64,000 bases of DNA from Beta vulgaris subsp. vulgaris (GCF_026745355.1 NC_079203.1:4521362-4585361); one strand, 5' to 3'; shown: positions 33,291 through 44,727, counted from the first letter of the stretch. Translations and numbers: made by a program. Notes: a model not told the origin generated them from the sequence alone.

Positions 33291-34735
33291 TTGTATAGGA
33301 AAAGGAATATATAATACTCATAATTTACTTCAATAATCCACAAAGCAAATCAACCATTAAAAAGACATTTCAATTGATTGACAAGTCATGCTACATTCTC
33401 CTACTATATATTTTGGCATCATCTAAATATACAAAACTAATAAAAGGATGAAACAACTTTGGAGTATAATGGGACAAAAAAAAGAGGGAATTAACACACA
33501 AAAAAGAGAGAGAAATAGAAAGGGAAAGCTGCCACAGCTTAGCTATCACTATGTGGTTATTCACTCTATTTTCACTATAGTGTTAGTTCAACTTATTTTG
33601 ACTTAATTCGGAAATAAAATTAACTTCATACTACAAGTTAAAGATAAGTCCAACAAGTTCGAATAAGTTCTAATACTGACTACAAATAAGTTCAAATATG
33701 TCAAAAATAAGTTGTACAAAATACACGCCTAATGTAGCCAAGATGCTTGAGGGAATGTTAATTTCTCTCAAAATATATTAATGAAATTGTAAAAAATTAC
33801 GAAAACACTTCTATTATGAATCTAATAGTAAGGTTTTTAAATTTTATACCAAAAATCATTTGAGAAAAATCAAAGTCTTCCAATCAAGGATTTCAAGGAG
33901 TATATGGTAATACATATATATAACAGTGACTAATATGTATCATATAATTAGATTTGCAATTATAATTACATAAAATCAAAAGCCCGCTCACTTTTATCAT
34001 TTTGATAACTACAATTTGCTAATGTAACAAATTTCTTTCACTTGATAGAATTTTTATTTCCATGAAATAACAAGTGAATGATTTTCCTTTGTCGTACAAC
34101 CTGATTCACATCAAACATTATCTTACAAGTACTTAGAGTTATGACTAATACCATGTCAAAGGACCAACTTGACCAAAAGCTAAGCTAAGCTAAACTAATG
34201 GTTAAAGTCGCAAGAATAGATTTATACTCTATCAATCACCATATATATTGTCATTCCATAATGATGTGCGCATTCTTAATTTTTGACCGCAACAAGACTA
34301 GCCGTTATACCTCTTTTTTATTTTTAGTTTTACATCAATTTTTAATTTTTTTTGAGACCCACTAAAAGACAGTTAATGCATGTAAAGTTAAAACCTAAGT
34401 AAAATTTCATTCAAACTTCTAAAATCCAAATTCAGAAAAAAAAAAATTCAGTCAAACATCTAAAATTCAAACACAAAACATAATAAAGAAATTCAGCAAA
34501 GATGAGTATAGTTCAATAGATTTGAAATGCACTCTACCTCAACTAAATCCAAAATTCCCAAACTCACACATAATCACAGTCAAACTTACAAAAATAAGCA
34601 AAAACCCATAAGAAGAAAATTGTTATAATAATAATACTAGTCTTATATGCACGCGACGCGAGCGAAAGCAAGTTGAATAACAACAACAATAACAACAACA
34701 ACAAAAAAAAAAGCAGAGAAGAGAGAATGAACCTT
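33291..34735. other. AT-rich non-coding stretch
   Basis: It lies between the Helitron-like element and the likely first exon of the kinase gene. No gene is seen; the small leucine-rich frame near 34564-34752 is from a TTG/TTA repeat. Confidence 0.35.
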
Positions 34736-35240
34736 GAGGAGAAGCAGAGCAACCAAAAAAGAATGTTGAGAAACCCAGAAAAAATGTGTTATGTTTCTGA
34801 GTAAGATTTTTTTTGTTTGCAAAAATGGGATTTAATGTTTAGAAAAAGACAAGCGTCGGCAAAACCAAACCTTGCTAAAGATGTGAAGAATATAGCATTA
34901 ATTGAGAAATTATTATCTCTCAACTAGAAAGAATGAGAAACCCTTCAATTCTCACACATTAATAGAAAGAGAAAGAAAAAAAGAGGGAATTTTTATGAGA
35001 GAATAAAAAAGATGGCCCAACAAACCAAAAACAAAAACAAAAGGAGAGAGAAAGAAAAAGTAGGAGAAGTTGGGATTAGCAGAAAATGGTAAAGTGGGAG
35101 AAAAAGAAAGTAGTGGGTATTATAGTAATAGTAGTAGAACTGTAGTACTGTAGACTGTAGTAGTGTAGTGTGAAGTTTAGAGACAGACTAGTCAAATAAA
35201 GAGTAAAAGAAGTGTTGTACAGTGATAGTGAAGTTAGAAG
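34736..35240 (-). promoter_or_regulatory. Possible first exon and promoter of the kinase gene
   Basis: A candidate donor CTCAAG/GTTCATT lies near 34731/34730 on the minus strand, and the sequence before it is CT-rich (GAGA on plus), as in many plant 5' UTRs. The assignment rests on analogy with the long 5' UTR introns of related genes. Confidence 0.3.
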
Positions 35241-35507
35241 TTAGAAATGTTGGGATGAGCAAAAGCTTCAGTTATTGTGTCTGTGTGCAGAAGTGGGAGC
35301 AATTGCGGATTTGCTGCGGTGTTTGCTCAGTTGTGGGATTTTTTTTTATATACTTTCATTATTCTTATTTACCTCGAGATGATCATAACTGTTATTTGCT
35401 TCACAAGTAATAATCTCTCTTTTATTTTTTTGTTTAACAGCGAAAAAGGACTAATGCAATTAGAAACGTCTTCTCTCCGATGAAATAGTATAAAATGGTG
35501 AAATATT

Positions 35508-36014
35508 GAAGAATTTTTTCTTGAATAATACAAAAGTGGGTTTTAATTCCCAAAATATGCGCAAAAAAATTAAAATTCCCTGCGTACCGTCCATGTAGGA
35601 CGGCACGCGAGAAAATTATTTTTTTTTGTTTTAACCCACGGAAACCGCTACTCAAAGTAGCGGTTTAATTTTAAAATAAACCGCTACTCTGAGTAGCGGT
35701 TTATAAATATAAACCGCTACTCTGAGTAGCGGTGTATAAATATAAACCGCTACTCTGAATAGCGGTTTACCTGCGCAAAATATGGTAGCAAATATCAGTT
35801 TCCATAATAAACCGCTACTCCGAGTAGCGGTTTTACCTAAGTTGAAAAAAAAAATTTCTCACCACTTGTAAACCGCTACTGCAAGTAGCGGTTTTACTAA
35901 AAAAAAAAAATCTCGCGTGCCGTCCTACGTGGACGGTACGCAGGGAATTTTAATTTTTTTGGACATATTTTGGGAATTAAAACCCACTTTTGCATTATCC
36001 AAGGAAAAAACATA
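35508..36014. mobile_element. Long-TIR MITE carrying six 25-bp palindromes
   Basis: The two ends are inverted copies for about 110 bp (ATAATACAAAAGTGGGTTTT / ATAATGCAAAAGTGGGTTTT, then TTCCCTGCGTACCGTCCA and its partner near 35938). Between them are six palindromes of the type CCGCTACTCTGAGTAGCGG at about 35642, 35678, 35711, 35744, 35809 and 35870. Long TIRs suggest a Mutator-like origin, but no target duplication is certain because the flanks themselves are T- and A-rich. It has no coding capacity. Confidence 0.75.
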
Positions 36015-36905
36015 CCCTAAAAATTGCTTATAAAACATCCCCTAAAAATTTAGATAACAAGGACATCTGACAAATGATTATATTTCAGTTAGTATAGGTT
36101 AAGGACACAAGGTTTCCATGAATAAATGTTTGGTTGCTATTTGCTTTAAGGAATCTATATTTTTCTAAATAGTTGAATGTTATTTATAATATTATATTAA
36201 ATTAAAAGGAAAAATAAATGGGTTTTTATATATTCTAACGGCAGTATATGCACTTCTCATTTTGTGTTTTTTTTTTGTACGTGATAATAAATAATGGTTA
36301 TCGTGATGAATTTTACGTAATTTTGTAAGGAATATATCATTTTCTTATACTCATGGTAATGATGGTCCACTTCCAAAAATCTAGTTTCTTCACATGATTT
36401 CATTATTATCCATTATCGCTTAAAAAGAAGTTATATTAAATGGTAGTGAAAAACTTAGGATTGAAAAATGTATTTAAGGTTGAAATTTCATTAGCATGAA
36501 CATTGGCAAAAGTTTTCCTTGTAAATTTACACTAAACTTCTGCATTACCATTACTATCATTTATCACCATATATCAAATAGACTATTAGAGTTTGTGTAA
36601 CAATTCTCCACAAAAAGGTTAATGGATCTATTGAAGACATCAATAATGAAATAGTCCATCAGCTTTCAAATGTTTTTCACACTAGGGTTGGGTCATAAAT
36701 TAAGTTTTTTTAGGCCTTGAGAGCTATATATATGTCAATTTCTCACATACAATAAAAGTGCTTAGTTTATCGAGTCAGTAAAGATATAAATTGAATAAAC
36801 TGAAAAGTAAAACGCTCACGTAATAGAGTTGTCTACCTAACATAAACGTCAAAGTCAACAACATATGAATGTGTTTACCTATTTCCCCTAGGCGAGTACT
36901 TCCTA
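36015..36905. other. AT-rich intergenic stretch
   Basis: No recognised gene or repeat is present. Confidence 0.35.
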
Positions 36906-36927
36906 AAAAAGAAAATTCTTACAAGTT

Positions 36928-37603
36928 TTTTTTTTTTTTTTTTTTTTTTTTTTGACATCAGATAAACTTGCATTTAATAAAAACTGAATTACAACCTAAG
37001 GAACATACTAACCATACATAAGAACATCATCTTGAACAGGATTAGTTACTAAAACAGGGGGGGAGGGGGCATAACATTTCTTCCGACAAGGATAGCAGAC
37101 GTCCTCAGTAAAGCAGGATGGACTTCTCTTGGATCCAATGCGCACCCTGCAAAACAAAGGGTTAGAGAAAGAGATACCTCGACGCTTTACCGTATCATGT
37201 TGGCTTTTGATACTGGAGTGCAAACGAGAGGAGATTTTCATCTTGCTGGTAGACTGATTGTTGACCCGTGAAGTAGACTTTGCCGGCGAACAAAAGGGGG
37301 AGCTCGGAGGTAGTAACAAAGAGACACAAGACGACTTTTCGGAATCCATACTTGTAGCCGCTACATCGGGGCCGAAAATTGGAGTTTGTTTACACTGCTC
37401 GTACCCTTCCACAGGGGGGTGTCTCATCTCCATAGGTGTATGGTAATCTATAGTCGTGTTGCAATCCATCCCTTGTGATGGATTTAAAGTTCGTATGCTG
37501 ATGATTTGGTTTTGGGAAGAGCAATGGTAATGCAAGGTTCTCCCCGCTGACATCACCCTGTACATCGAAGGGGTGATATGCAGATAGGTATCCTGCGCTT
37601 TCC
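36928..37603 (-). mobile_element. Short poly(A)-tailed retroposon with 17-bp TSD
   Basis: The exact 17-mer GAAAATTCTTACAAGTT flanks it (36911-36927 and 37604-37620). The left end is a run of about 26 T, that is, a poly(A) tail on the minus strand. These are marks of L1-type reverse transcription at the insertion site. Inside is a 185-codon frame (37008-37565) I cannot assign; it has several CxxC-like cysteines near its C-terminus (CYPCRKKC). It could be a 5'-truncated LINE, an internally deleted element or a retroposed host mRNA. Confidence 0.85.
37008..37565 (-). CDS. Unassigned 185-residue frame inside the retroposon
   Basis: The frame begins 39 bp from the 5' end of the retroposed copy and stays open nearly to the tail. 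It is Ser/Pro-rich, with a basic middle and a CYPCRKKCY cluster near residues 157-165. No domain is recognised. It may be a leftover of a retrotransposon ORF1-like protein or chance; expression is not indicated. Confidence 0.3.
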   Translation of the reverse strand: MYRVMSAGRTLHYHCSSQNQIISIRTLNPSQGMDCNTTIDYHTPMEMRHPPVEGYEQCKQTPIFGPDVAATSMDSEKSSCVSLLLPPSSPFCSPAKSTSRVNNQSTSKMKISSRLHSSIKSQHDTVKRRGISFSNPLFCRVRIGSKRSPSCFTEDVCYPCRKKCYAPSPPVLVTNPVQDDVLMYG

Positions 37604-37620
37604 GAAAATTCTTACAAGTT

Positions 37621-38634
37621 ATTACTTCTTATTTACAGATTCAAATTTAGAAGATTAACATATCACACCCTAAGAATAGTTGCTTAGTGAAATATGATAA
37701 ATCAGACAAGATTAATATAGAAGGCCTTATTTCTCTGTTTCTTAACTTGTAAAACTGTTTTAGAAGTTTGTGAAAACACTACCTTAGTTCCATGGAAATA
37801 ATCAAGTAAACGCCTCTTCTACAGATTAATAATGAAAATAAGCTAGTTGTAAGTATTGAAATTAGATCCCAAGAACAGTATCTCTTGGAGGTACTCCACC
37901 ATTAAAAAGAAACAACTAAACAAGCGTTAAAGCGACAATTTGCCGTTGAGGTTACGCCATTGATTGTCCGTTTGACTATATTCACTCTTTGAGGTTGCAA
38001 ACTTTCACATAATCATCAAAGGGTCATGCCACCGCTGCGCACCGCAAAGGCAACACATATACTGGGTTTATTGAGTGTATGTATCACTAATTAAAATGTA
38101 TATTGCTATAAAAAATATTACAAATTAAAATGTTATGACAGATAATTTTGTTTTTAATGATTTGTTCTTTATCTTTGTTTAAAATATTTGTTTTATGAAA
38201 TTTTCTTTGTTTAGATTTGTATGAATTCTTTGTTTATAACTCAAAAAAAGAATTGTAATTTTTTCTTTTAATTATTCATATATTAGTTTCATCTTATTCA
38301 TCTTCACCATTTTTCTACTATTGATTTCTACTAAATTTTTCTGTCGTTTTCAATTATTTAATTTGTTTGTAGAAAAATAATGTTATATTTTCATCCCTAC
38401 CATGCAAAAAAATTCAATTTGAAATATAGTATTTCAATCGTTTATGTATTATGTAAATTCAAATATCGTTGAATAAAACAAAACAGGTTCAAATGATTGT
38501 AAATTTGTAAATTTTTTAGTAATAGTATACATTTCAGTATTAACACGTATAAAATATATACATTTTAGTAGTAAAGCATACATCCAGTGTATGTGTGGCC
38601 CACATACACCGAGTGTATGTGTATCATCTCTCGT
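37621..38634. other. AT-rich intergenic stretch
   Basis: Nothing is recognised except a short ATACACTCGGTGTATGTG-like inverted patch near 38580-38625. Confidence 0.35.
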
Positions 38635-38651
38635 CATGCCACATGAAGTTT

Positions 38652-39207
38652 TTTTTAAAAAGAGAAATTTCATTAATTGAAGGCCAAACGACATCTACAA
38701 TAGATATTAAGAAAAACAAGATACAATTAAACAAGATTAAATCAAATTCGTCTTCGAATAAACTATAATGAACCAGATGCCCTTGTATTTGCTGAATCAA
38801 ACAGATATTGATAAGGAAGTCTGTCATTTTGACATAGTTTGGGAAGAGCATTCTTGATAGAGACATGTTAACCGCATTCGAGATTCCAATACCTTCATGT
38901 TGAGTCTTGAATTTCAACCAACAAGAACAATTTTTCATACCTAAAAAAAACACACTCACAACTCCCACAGGGGAGGAGAAGATCTCCACAACAGAAACTA
39001 AAAATCCCATAACAGGATTTGAAGAAATCTCATAAAGAGATACTAATTTATTCAATATAACAAGAAAATAAACTAAAAACTTAAAATAAAAGGGAAAAGG
39101 GGAATTACCATGGATGAGATCATCTATGGCAGCCCCTAACTGATGAAGAATGAGTAGGGAAGGCTAGAGTTTTAGAAAGAAAAAGAAAGAAGGGGAGGCT
39201 AGGGTTT
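38652..39207 (-). mobile_element. Second short retroposon with 17-bp TSD
   Basis: The exact 17-mer CATGCCACATGAAGTTT flanks it (38635-38651 and 39208-39224). The minus-strand 5' end AACCCTAGCCTCCCCTTC looks like a transcribed leader, and the 3' end AATGAAATTTCTCTTTTT runs into a short A-rich tail. A 143-codon frame (38624-39055) overlaps the tail and has no recognised domain. It is probably an internally deleted LINE or LINE-mobilised transcript. Confidence 0.8.
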
Positions 39208-39224
39208 CATGCCACATGAAGTTT

Positions 39225-39499
39225 GAAACATAGATATGAGATTTTTTGTCTAGAATATTGTTAAAAAGAAATTACGTGCAATTGGTGTACTATTTTGCAT
39301 ATTTGTTTAAGCAGCACAAATGATTTCATATGATAAAAGAAACTTAGTATTTAGGCACATCTGGTGGATCTAGATGGAAACCTGGGTAACACATACGGTA
39401 AAAACAGTCTTTTTTTTTAATAGTTCACACTTAATCTGATAATAGCTTAAAAAAATTACGCTTGCTCATTTCTTTACTAGCTTTCAAAGTCGTGTAATA
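39225..39499. other. AT-rich spacer
   Basis: No features are recognised. Confidence 0.3.
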
Positions 39500-39676
39500 T
39501 ACTTCTTTCGGTTTTTATTAATTTACCCGTTTCTTTTACATAAAGTTTTAGAAGAAATAATATTGTGGGACATCGAAAGAAAGAGAAACTATTATTTTTA
39601 TTAAAGTTGAATGTATGTGTGATGAAAAGTTAGTGGTCTTATTCCAAAAGTAGAAAAAAAACAATCTGACTTGTGT

Positions 39677-40709
39677 GGACCCGGTTCACGTTAACATTAG
39701 TGTGCACCAGGCAAAACAACATATCAATGAACAATCCACTATATTATGCAAAAACCCATATTATGCAGATTTCCACTATATCATTCAGACCCAGATATAT
39801 CATGTAGAAACTCACTATATTATTCACACACTTATAATATCATTCAAACACACACATACTATATCATACAGAAACTCATTATATCATTCAGACACACACT
39901 ATATCATACAGAAACTTACTATATCATTCAGAAACACACTATATTATTCAGAAACTCAATATATCATTCAAACACACACTATATCAAGTAGAAACTCACT
40001 ATATCTTCCAGACACATTATATCATGGAGAAACTAAATCATTCCATATGTTAGAACACGTGTCATGATTGTAGGAACTAAAACCGCTAAGAACATTAATT
40101 AAACTTCTCTGATAACCGTGGCGTGAAGAAATCACTGCCCTAAAGTTGAATTTGCCTCGCTACAACTAATGGTTCATTAAGGGAGAAAATAATGGAAAAA
40201 ACGGTAACTTTAATACTGGCTAAAAACGGTCATAAAACTAACAGATTTTTGATCCAAAACTTTAGTTAAGTTAAGTCCCCAAGGCCCAATGCCCTGGCCC
40301 AGACCGGGCAGGCGCGTGGTGACTCCACTCACCACATGCCCACTAAAAGTCCTTGTGCTACACAACTCAATGGGTATAGAAAGTGTAATGTTTATAAACT
40401 CCTTACCCTCCCTATTATTCTTTCAATGTGGGAATTTCCACATTATCTTTTGAAGCAATTCTTGAGTTTCTTTAAAAACCTTTTTTTATAAACTCCAACA
40501 ATGATATATACTACACAACTTAGATCTTCATGTATGTTAAAATATTTTAATTAATTCCTCTATTGTATTGCATATAATTTCACATTATGTGTTTTCGTTA
40601 ATAAAATATACTATATTGTATATAAGTTCATTATATCTCTGTAGAATTCACTATATGAAATTAATATCTTAGCAAACCGGTACACACTAAGTTAGTGTGC
40701 ACCGGGTCC
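39677..40709. mobile_element. TIR element (GGACCCGGT ends) nested in the Stowaway
   Basis: The left end GGACCCGGTTCACGTTAAC and the reversed right end GGACCCGGTGCACACTAAC are inverted and continue as TTAGTGTG-ACC for about 35 bp. Flanking 8-mers ACTTGTGT and ATTTGAGC agree at only 5 positions, so a hAT-type TSD is uncertain. It contains a minisatellite and AT-rich sequence, with no transposase. Confidence 0.65.
39761..40040. repeat. Minisatellite of CACTATATCATTCAGAAA-like units
   Basis: About 14 imperfect head-to-tail units of 18-21 bp alternate between CAGAAACT and CAGACACACA variants. The open frames across it are by-products of the repeat. Confidence 0.85.
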
Positions 40710-40810
40710 ATTTGAGCTTTTTTTTTTTAAAAAAACAAAAAATGGGTAAAGTAATAAGGGACATTTCAAAAAAAAAAATACGGATATACTAATAAAGACC
40801 GGAGGTAGTA

Positions 40811-41589
40811 TAAGCTAAAATTGAACATAAAAATTAACTTTAAAAATTCATCAGTGACACCAAAAGCATGTAGCCACGTTTTCACAATCACAAAAAATAA
40901 GGCTCATATAGTCATATAGTTTAGGAAATTTCATCTTATATCTATCTTTTAACCTGTATGATACTTAATGATCATATATTTGAATTTTTCAGCATAATGT
41001 ATGATTGTACCTTCGCTTTTTGGTTCGGATGAGCTGAGAGATGATAAAGGATGTCAACAGAAGACATTATGATAAATTTGAATTTGTGTCTCACTATGAT
41101 GAAATCAACAAATGAGAAATATTGATTAGTGTTTGATTTGGAGACCATATTGATTGTACATCATTCATGGCAACTAGTCTCCAGAACATTGAGTTTGGAC
41201 TTGAAGTTGAAGGTCAAAGGTTTCAATTTTCAACCACTCCACAAGTTAATTAACATGGTAGTTACACCATGTTATCAATTTAAATCAGCTCAAGGTCTTT
41301 CTCAAAGCCGTCTTGGAAATTTTGGGGTTCCGGTTCCAACATGAAAATTGGGTCCCTAAATTTATAGAAAATAAAGATGGAACTCATGGAAGGTTAGAGT
41401 TCTAAAGATGGAAAGTTGAAAAATCTAAAGATAGATCATTGACAAGTTGATTAAGGGTGGAAAACAAAAATGATTTCTTCAAATATGAAGTAAAATTTTC
41501 AAAATAATATATTTTGGGGCACTTATAATTTTGGGGGCCCTGTGCTATTGGGCTCTTTGCACACCCTCATCTACCCCTCTGGTCTTTCT
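40811..41589. other. Intergenic stretch
   Basis: No gene is recognised; short frames here lack family similarity. Confidence 0.35.
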
Positions 41590-43285
41590 CATGACCGAAT
41601 TTCCAAAGTTGAGTATTCTTGGATTTGGAAGCTTAATGTTTCTTCGAAAGTTTTTTTTTTTTTTTTCGGAATGCTTGTAATGAAGGTCTCCCTACAAAAG
41701 CCAAATTAAAAAGAAGTCATATTTTTCTTCTTCATGAGTGTGTTTTTTGCAATTTTCATCCTGAGTCTACAGCTTACTTATGTTTTTGGTGTCCTTTCAT
41801 GCTGGATATTCGCTCATCTTCATTTCGATTATGGCTGGCCTATTACGCCTTCCCCTTCTTTGCACTCTTCTTCCTTGTCCTTCCACAAGCTGCTCAATGA
41901 GGTTCATGGTCATTCTTTGGAAGTTTTAGCCTTGTTTGCTATTAGTTGTTATGTTGGTTTAATTGGTATTTTAGAAATAATCTCATCTTTAGAGAATAGT
42001 CTATTTCTCATATTCAAGCTGCTGTGATTATTGCAAAGTTTACCAATGAGTGGTTCAAAGCAGACGAAGAGAAAGTAGATGCTTCTACAGAGTTTGCTCG
42101 TGCAGATGGTGTGCTTCCTAAGGCTTTATGTTCGGGTCCTAAAGTGATTTGGCGCCCCCCCCCCCCCCTTCCAGGCTCTTTTAAATTGAATTTCGATGGT
42201 GTTAAGAAATGGAGAGTTGTAGTTTGATTAATGCGGAACAAGTCAATGAAATAATAAAGATGAGAAAAACAGTAAAGAAGATAAACAAAAGAACACAAGG
42301 ATTTACGTTGGTCGGTCAAAATAGACCCACGTTCGCAGGTGGAGAATTTGAGCTTCTTCACTATGATTGAGAAAAACAAAGAGAATAATTACAAGGAGTC
42401 CTAAAATTCTAGAGGCTAAAAGTGGTTCATAAGTTGTGTCAAATAATGAGCACCAAGAGATCCTTTTAGAACATAAGGAACCCCGCACAAAAATCCTAGA
42501 ACATACTCCACACAAATCCCTAAAAGAAAATCTGATTCGGAAACGAATCTCGCAAACCGCGAGGCGCCGTGATGGCCGCGAGTCGCGGTATGCTCTCGAC
42601 ATTCTTCGTAAAACGGGTGTAACTTTCTCGTTTCTCAACAGAATTGGCATATGACCTATCTTTGGAAAGCTCTAGAAACGAGATATCAACTCCAATTTGA
42701 ATAACAACAAAACAATTCATAGATTGAGAGTTATGTGCATTCAAAATCAACTTTATGCCATTCACAAGATTTTAAGTTACAAATAACAAATGGTTATAAA
42801 CTAAATATTGGGAGCTAGGCTGCCTTTGGTTTTGTTATTATAGATGAGAATGGCATTGTGGCCCTTACAGGTGCTCAAGCTCTTGGTTCCTCTGCTTCTA
42901 TACTCCAAGCTGAAGCCTGGGGACTCCGTGCAGGCATTAGGGGGGGCTTGTTCTCTGAGTATTAGGGATATTGTTATTGAGGAAGACAACCTTGCATTTA
43001 TCAATTCAGTTAAAGAGCTGTGGAGTATCCCGTGAGAAATTAACATATTATTTCTGATGCAGGTATTAATATAGATAGCTTTTCGACGGTTCGTTGTGAT
43101 CATATCTTCAGGGAGGCTAATAGAGCGGTGGATTTTATAGCTCGTAAAGGTCATTCATGTTCTACTCTCTTGTATTCCTCCCCCCTTTATGATATTGATT
43201 TCTCTCTTATCATCCGCAAGGATGTTTTAGGTTGGTCTCCTAATTAAGGGAGTCTTTCCTATGTTCTCTTTCCTAATAAAAAAAA
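41590..43285 (+). pseudogene. LINE ORF2 3' remnant (zinc-binding and RNase H), interrupted
   Basis: The plus-strand frames give the reverse-transcriptase zinc-binding region (RNACNEGLPTKAKLKR, then HECVFCNFHPEST, 41670-41770). RNase H begins at GSFKLNFDGV (42175-42204), is broken by a 576-bp insertion, and continues with AAFGFVIIDENG, SILQAEAWGLRAGI (catalytic Glu) and DHIFREANRAVDFIARKG (42820-43150). It ends with a short A run after CCTAATA (43275-43283). Stops and shifts make it non-functional. It is a different copy from the remnants at 8739 and 44728. Confidence 0.8.
42213..42788 (-). mobile_element. 576-bp insertion in the LINE remnant, possible solo LTR
   Basis: AATGG occurs on both sides (42208-42212 and 42789-42793), a 5-bp duplication as made by LTR retrotransposons. 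On the minus strand it begins TGTTATTTGTAAC. It interrupts the RNase H frame cleanly. The opposite end does not close in CA, so identity as a solo LTR is provisional. Confidence 0.5.
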
Positions 43286-43618
43286 CGTGGTTGTTACTTG
43301 TTGCTTGTTAGTGTCTTGAGGAAGCCCAATGTCAGGTGTGTTCTATTTAACCTTTTCGAATTAATTTTAGTTTAACTTATCTTATTTTTTTCTAAAATAA
43401 GTTGAACAGGGTCGTAGTACCTTCGTGCCGAGACAATGGCTAGGCATGACCCGCAGGTTGTCTGGCTTGGTGTCATACCATACCATCTTAGGTTAGATCT
43501 TAGTCCAGACATACTTTGACCTACAGAATTTAGTGGATCTAACTCATTTTTTTTCTTCCTTTTGAAAGTAGTTATTATATGGAAAAAAAAAATTAGTTGC
43601 TGATTTTCAGTAGTTATT
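43286..43618. other. Short intergenic stretch
   Basis: No recognisable feature is present. Confidence 0.3.
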
Positions 43619-43619
43619 A

Positions 43620-43912
43620 CTCCCTTCGTCTCAATTTATTTGCTACAATTTGCCATTTAAGTGTGTCCCAATTTATTTGCTACATTTGCAACTATTTCCA
43701 TATATAGTACATAGGTCCCACACTTTATTTACAAATTTGCCATCACTCCCTCATTGGTTTTTGTAAATATTTCCATATATAGTACATAGATCCCACAATT
43801 TACCTATTTGCTTTTTTGTTAATTCTTGTTATGGCAATGGTCCCCACTCCCTCCTTGGTCTTTGTGATAAAGCAAATGTAGCAAATAATTTGGGACGGAC
43901 CGACAGAGGGAG
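43620..43912. mobile_element. Stowaway MITE, 293 bp
   Basis: The ends CTCCCTTCGTCTCAATTTAT and the reversed right end CTCCCTCTGTCGG...AATTATTTGCTACATTTG are inverted. TA duplications lie at 43618-43619 and 43913-43914. Inside, TTTATTTGCTACA is tandemly duplicated near the left end. Confidence 0.88.
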
Positions 43913-44081
43913 TATATGCATACTCGTATCTGGTTCACGAGTAACTTTTTTGAAACTTTTTTTTACTACCCACTGAATCTCATGTTGTGTAATTCTCCCA
44001 AAACCTCTACTCAAACATCTTTGTGTCAGCATGTATTTAATCTAAAGAGGGTTGGTTCAGCCATTTAAATTACCAATTCTA

Positions 44082-44212
44082 AAGGTATGTTCCCTTCGAC
44101 ATAAAGCAGTTAAACTGAATTGAATTGAACTGAAATGAATAGTGATATGTGATAGTAAAAGTATTATCCAGAGCTGAACTGAACTGAAAATAAGTTGGGG
44201 AAAACAAACCCT
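44082..44212. repeat. ACTGA-pentamer-rich element, copy 2
   Basis: It has the same ends as the copy at 4741-4932 (TTCGACATA on the left and AAAATAAGTTGGGGAAAACA on the right), with AACTGAATTGAACTGAA runs between. Confidence 0.5.
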
Positions 44213-44589
44213 AAATAACTAACTAGTACTCCATTACTAATTAGTGATAGTATGAAAAAGACCTTGTCAATGATAAGGACATAATTTTGTATGATAAAGA
44301 CACTTAAAGAAGACAGGCCTCATTATCACTACCTGCTTTTCTTCACGCCTGTTCGGGAGTTTAACTCAGTCTCTGCAGCTTACATTCTCTTGGTTCACTA
44401 TCGTGAAAAACAACAATTATAATAGGACAGCATTTCTGCATTTGTATCTTTTCTTCCTATGAGAATCGTGCTCCATTCCTTTCCCTTTTTTGTTTTGTTA
44501 TGCCTAAGGTTTTCTTTAAGGTAGGTAAAATGAACGATCCTATTGAGTTGAAATCTCTCAAGGGTCAACCTGACCCGAATCAATGGGCT

Positions 44590-44712
44590 CTGGTGCTACA
44601 CATTTTAGGGGAGGGGGGAGTTCTCTTCTTCCATAATACAGCTAATGAGGATTGAACCTTAGCCTTAAGTTCGAGAGGTGTTCTCCTTTTCATTAGGCCA
44701 AACTTATCTATA
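44590..44712 (-). mobile_element. tRNA-derived SINE
   Basis: On the minus strand TTTGGCCTAATGAAAAGGAG (box A-like) and AAGGTTCAATCCTC (box B) are at tRNA spacing. The ends are approximate. It lies directly before the LINE fragment at 44728. Confidence 0.55.
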
Positions 44713-44727
44713 AGAATGTTAGTTAAT

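Larger units (their letters stand above)
39502..40808. mobile_element. Stowaway MITE interrupted by another element
   Basis: The left end CTTCTTTCGGTTTTTATTA and the reversed right end CTACCTCCGGTCTTTATTA match, with TA at 39500-39501 and 40809-40810. The two halves are pushed apart by the element at 39677-40709. Confidence 0.7.

Noticed and set aside
35642..35894. CRISPR-like spaced repeats
   Set aside because: The six palindromes are unequally spaced, lie inside inverted ends in a plant genome, and have no cas genes.
39675..40067. A 130-codon frame and an 81-codon frame
   Set aside because: They are translations of the 18-21-bp minisatellite.
42303..42765. Arg-rich frames in the insert of the LINE remnant
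   Set aside because: They overlap on both strands in a non-coding insert and resemble nothing known.
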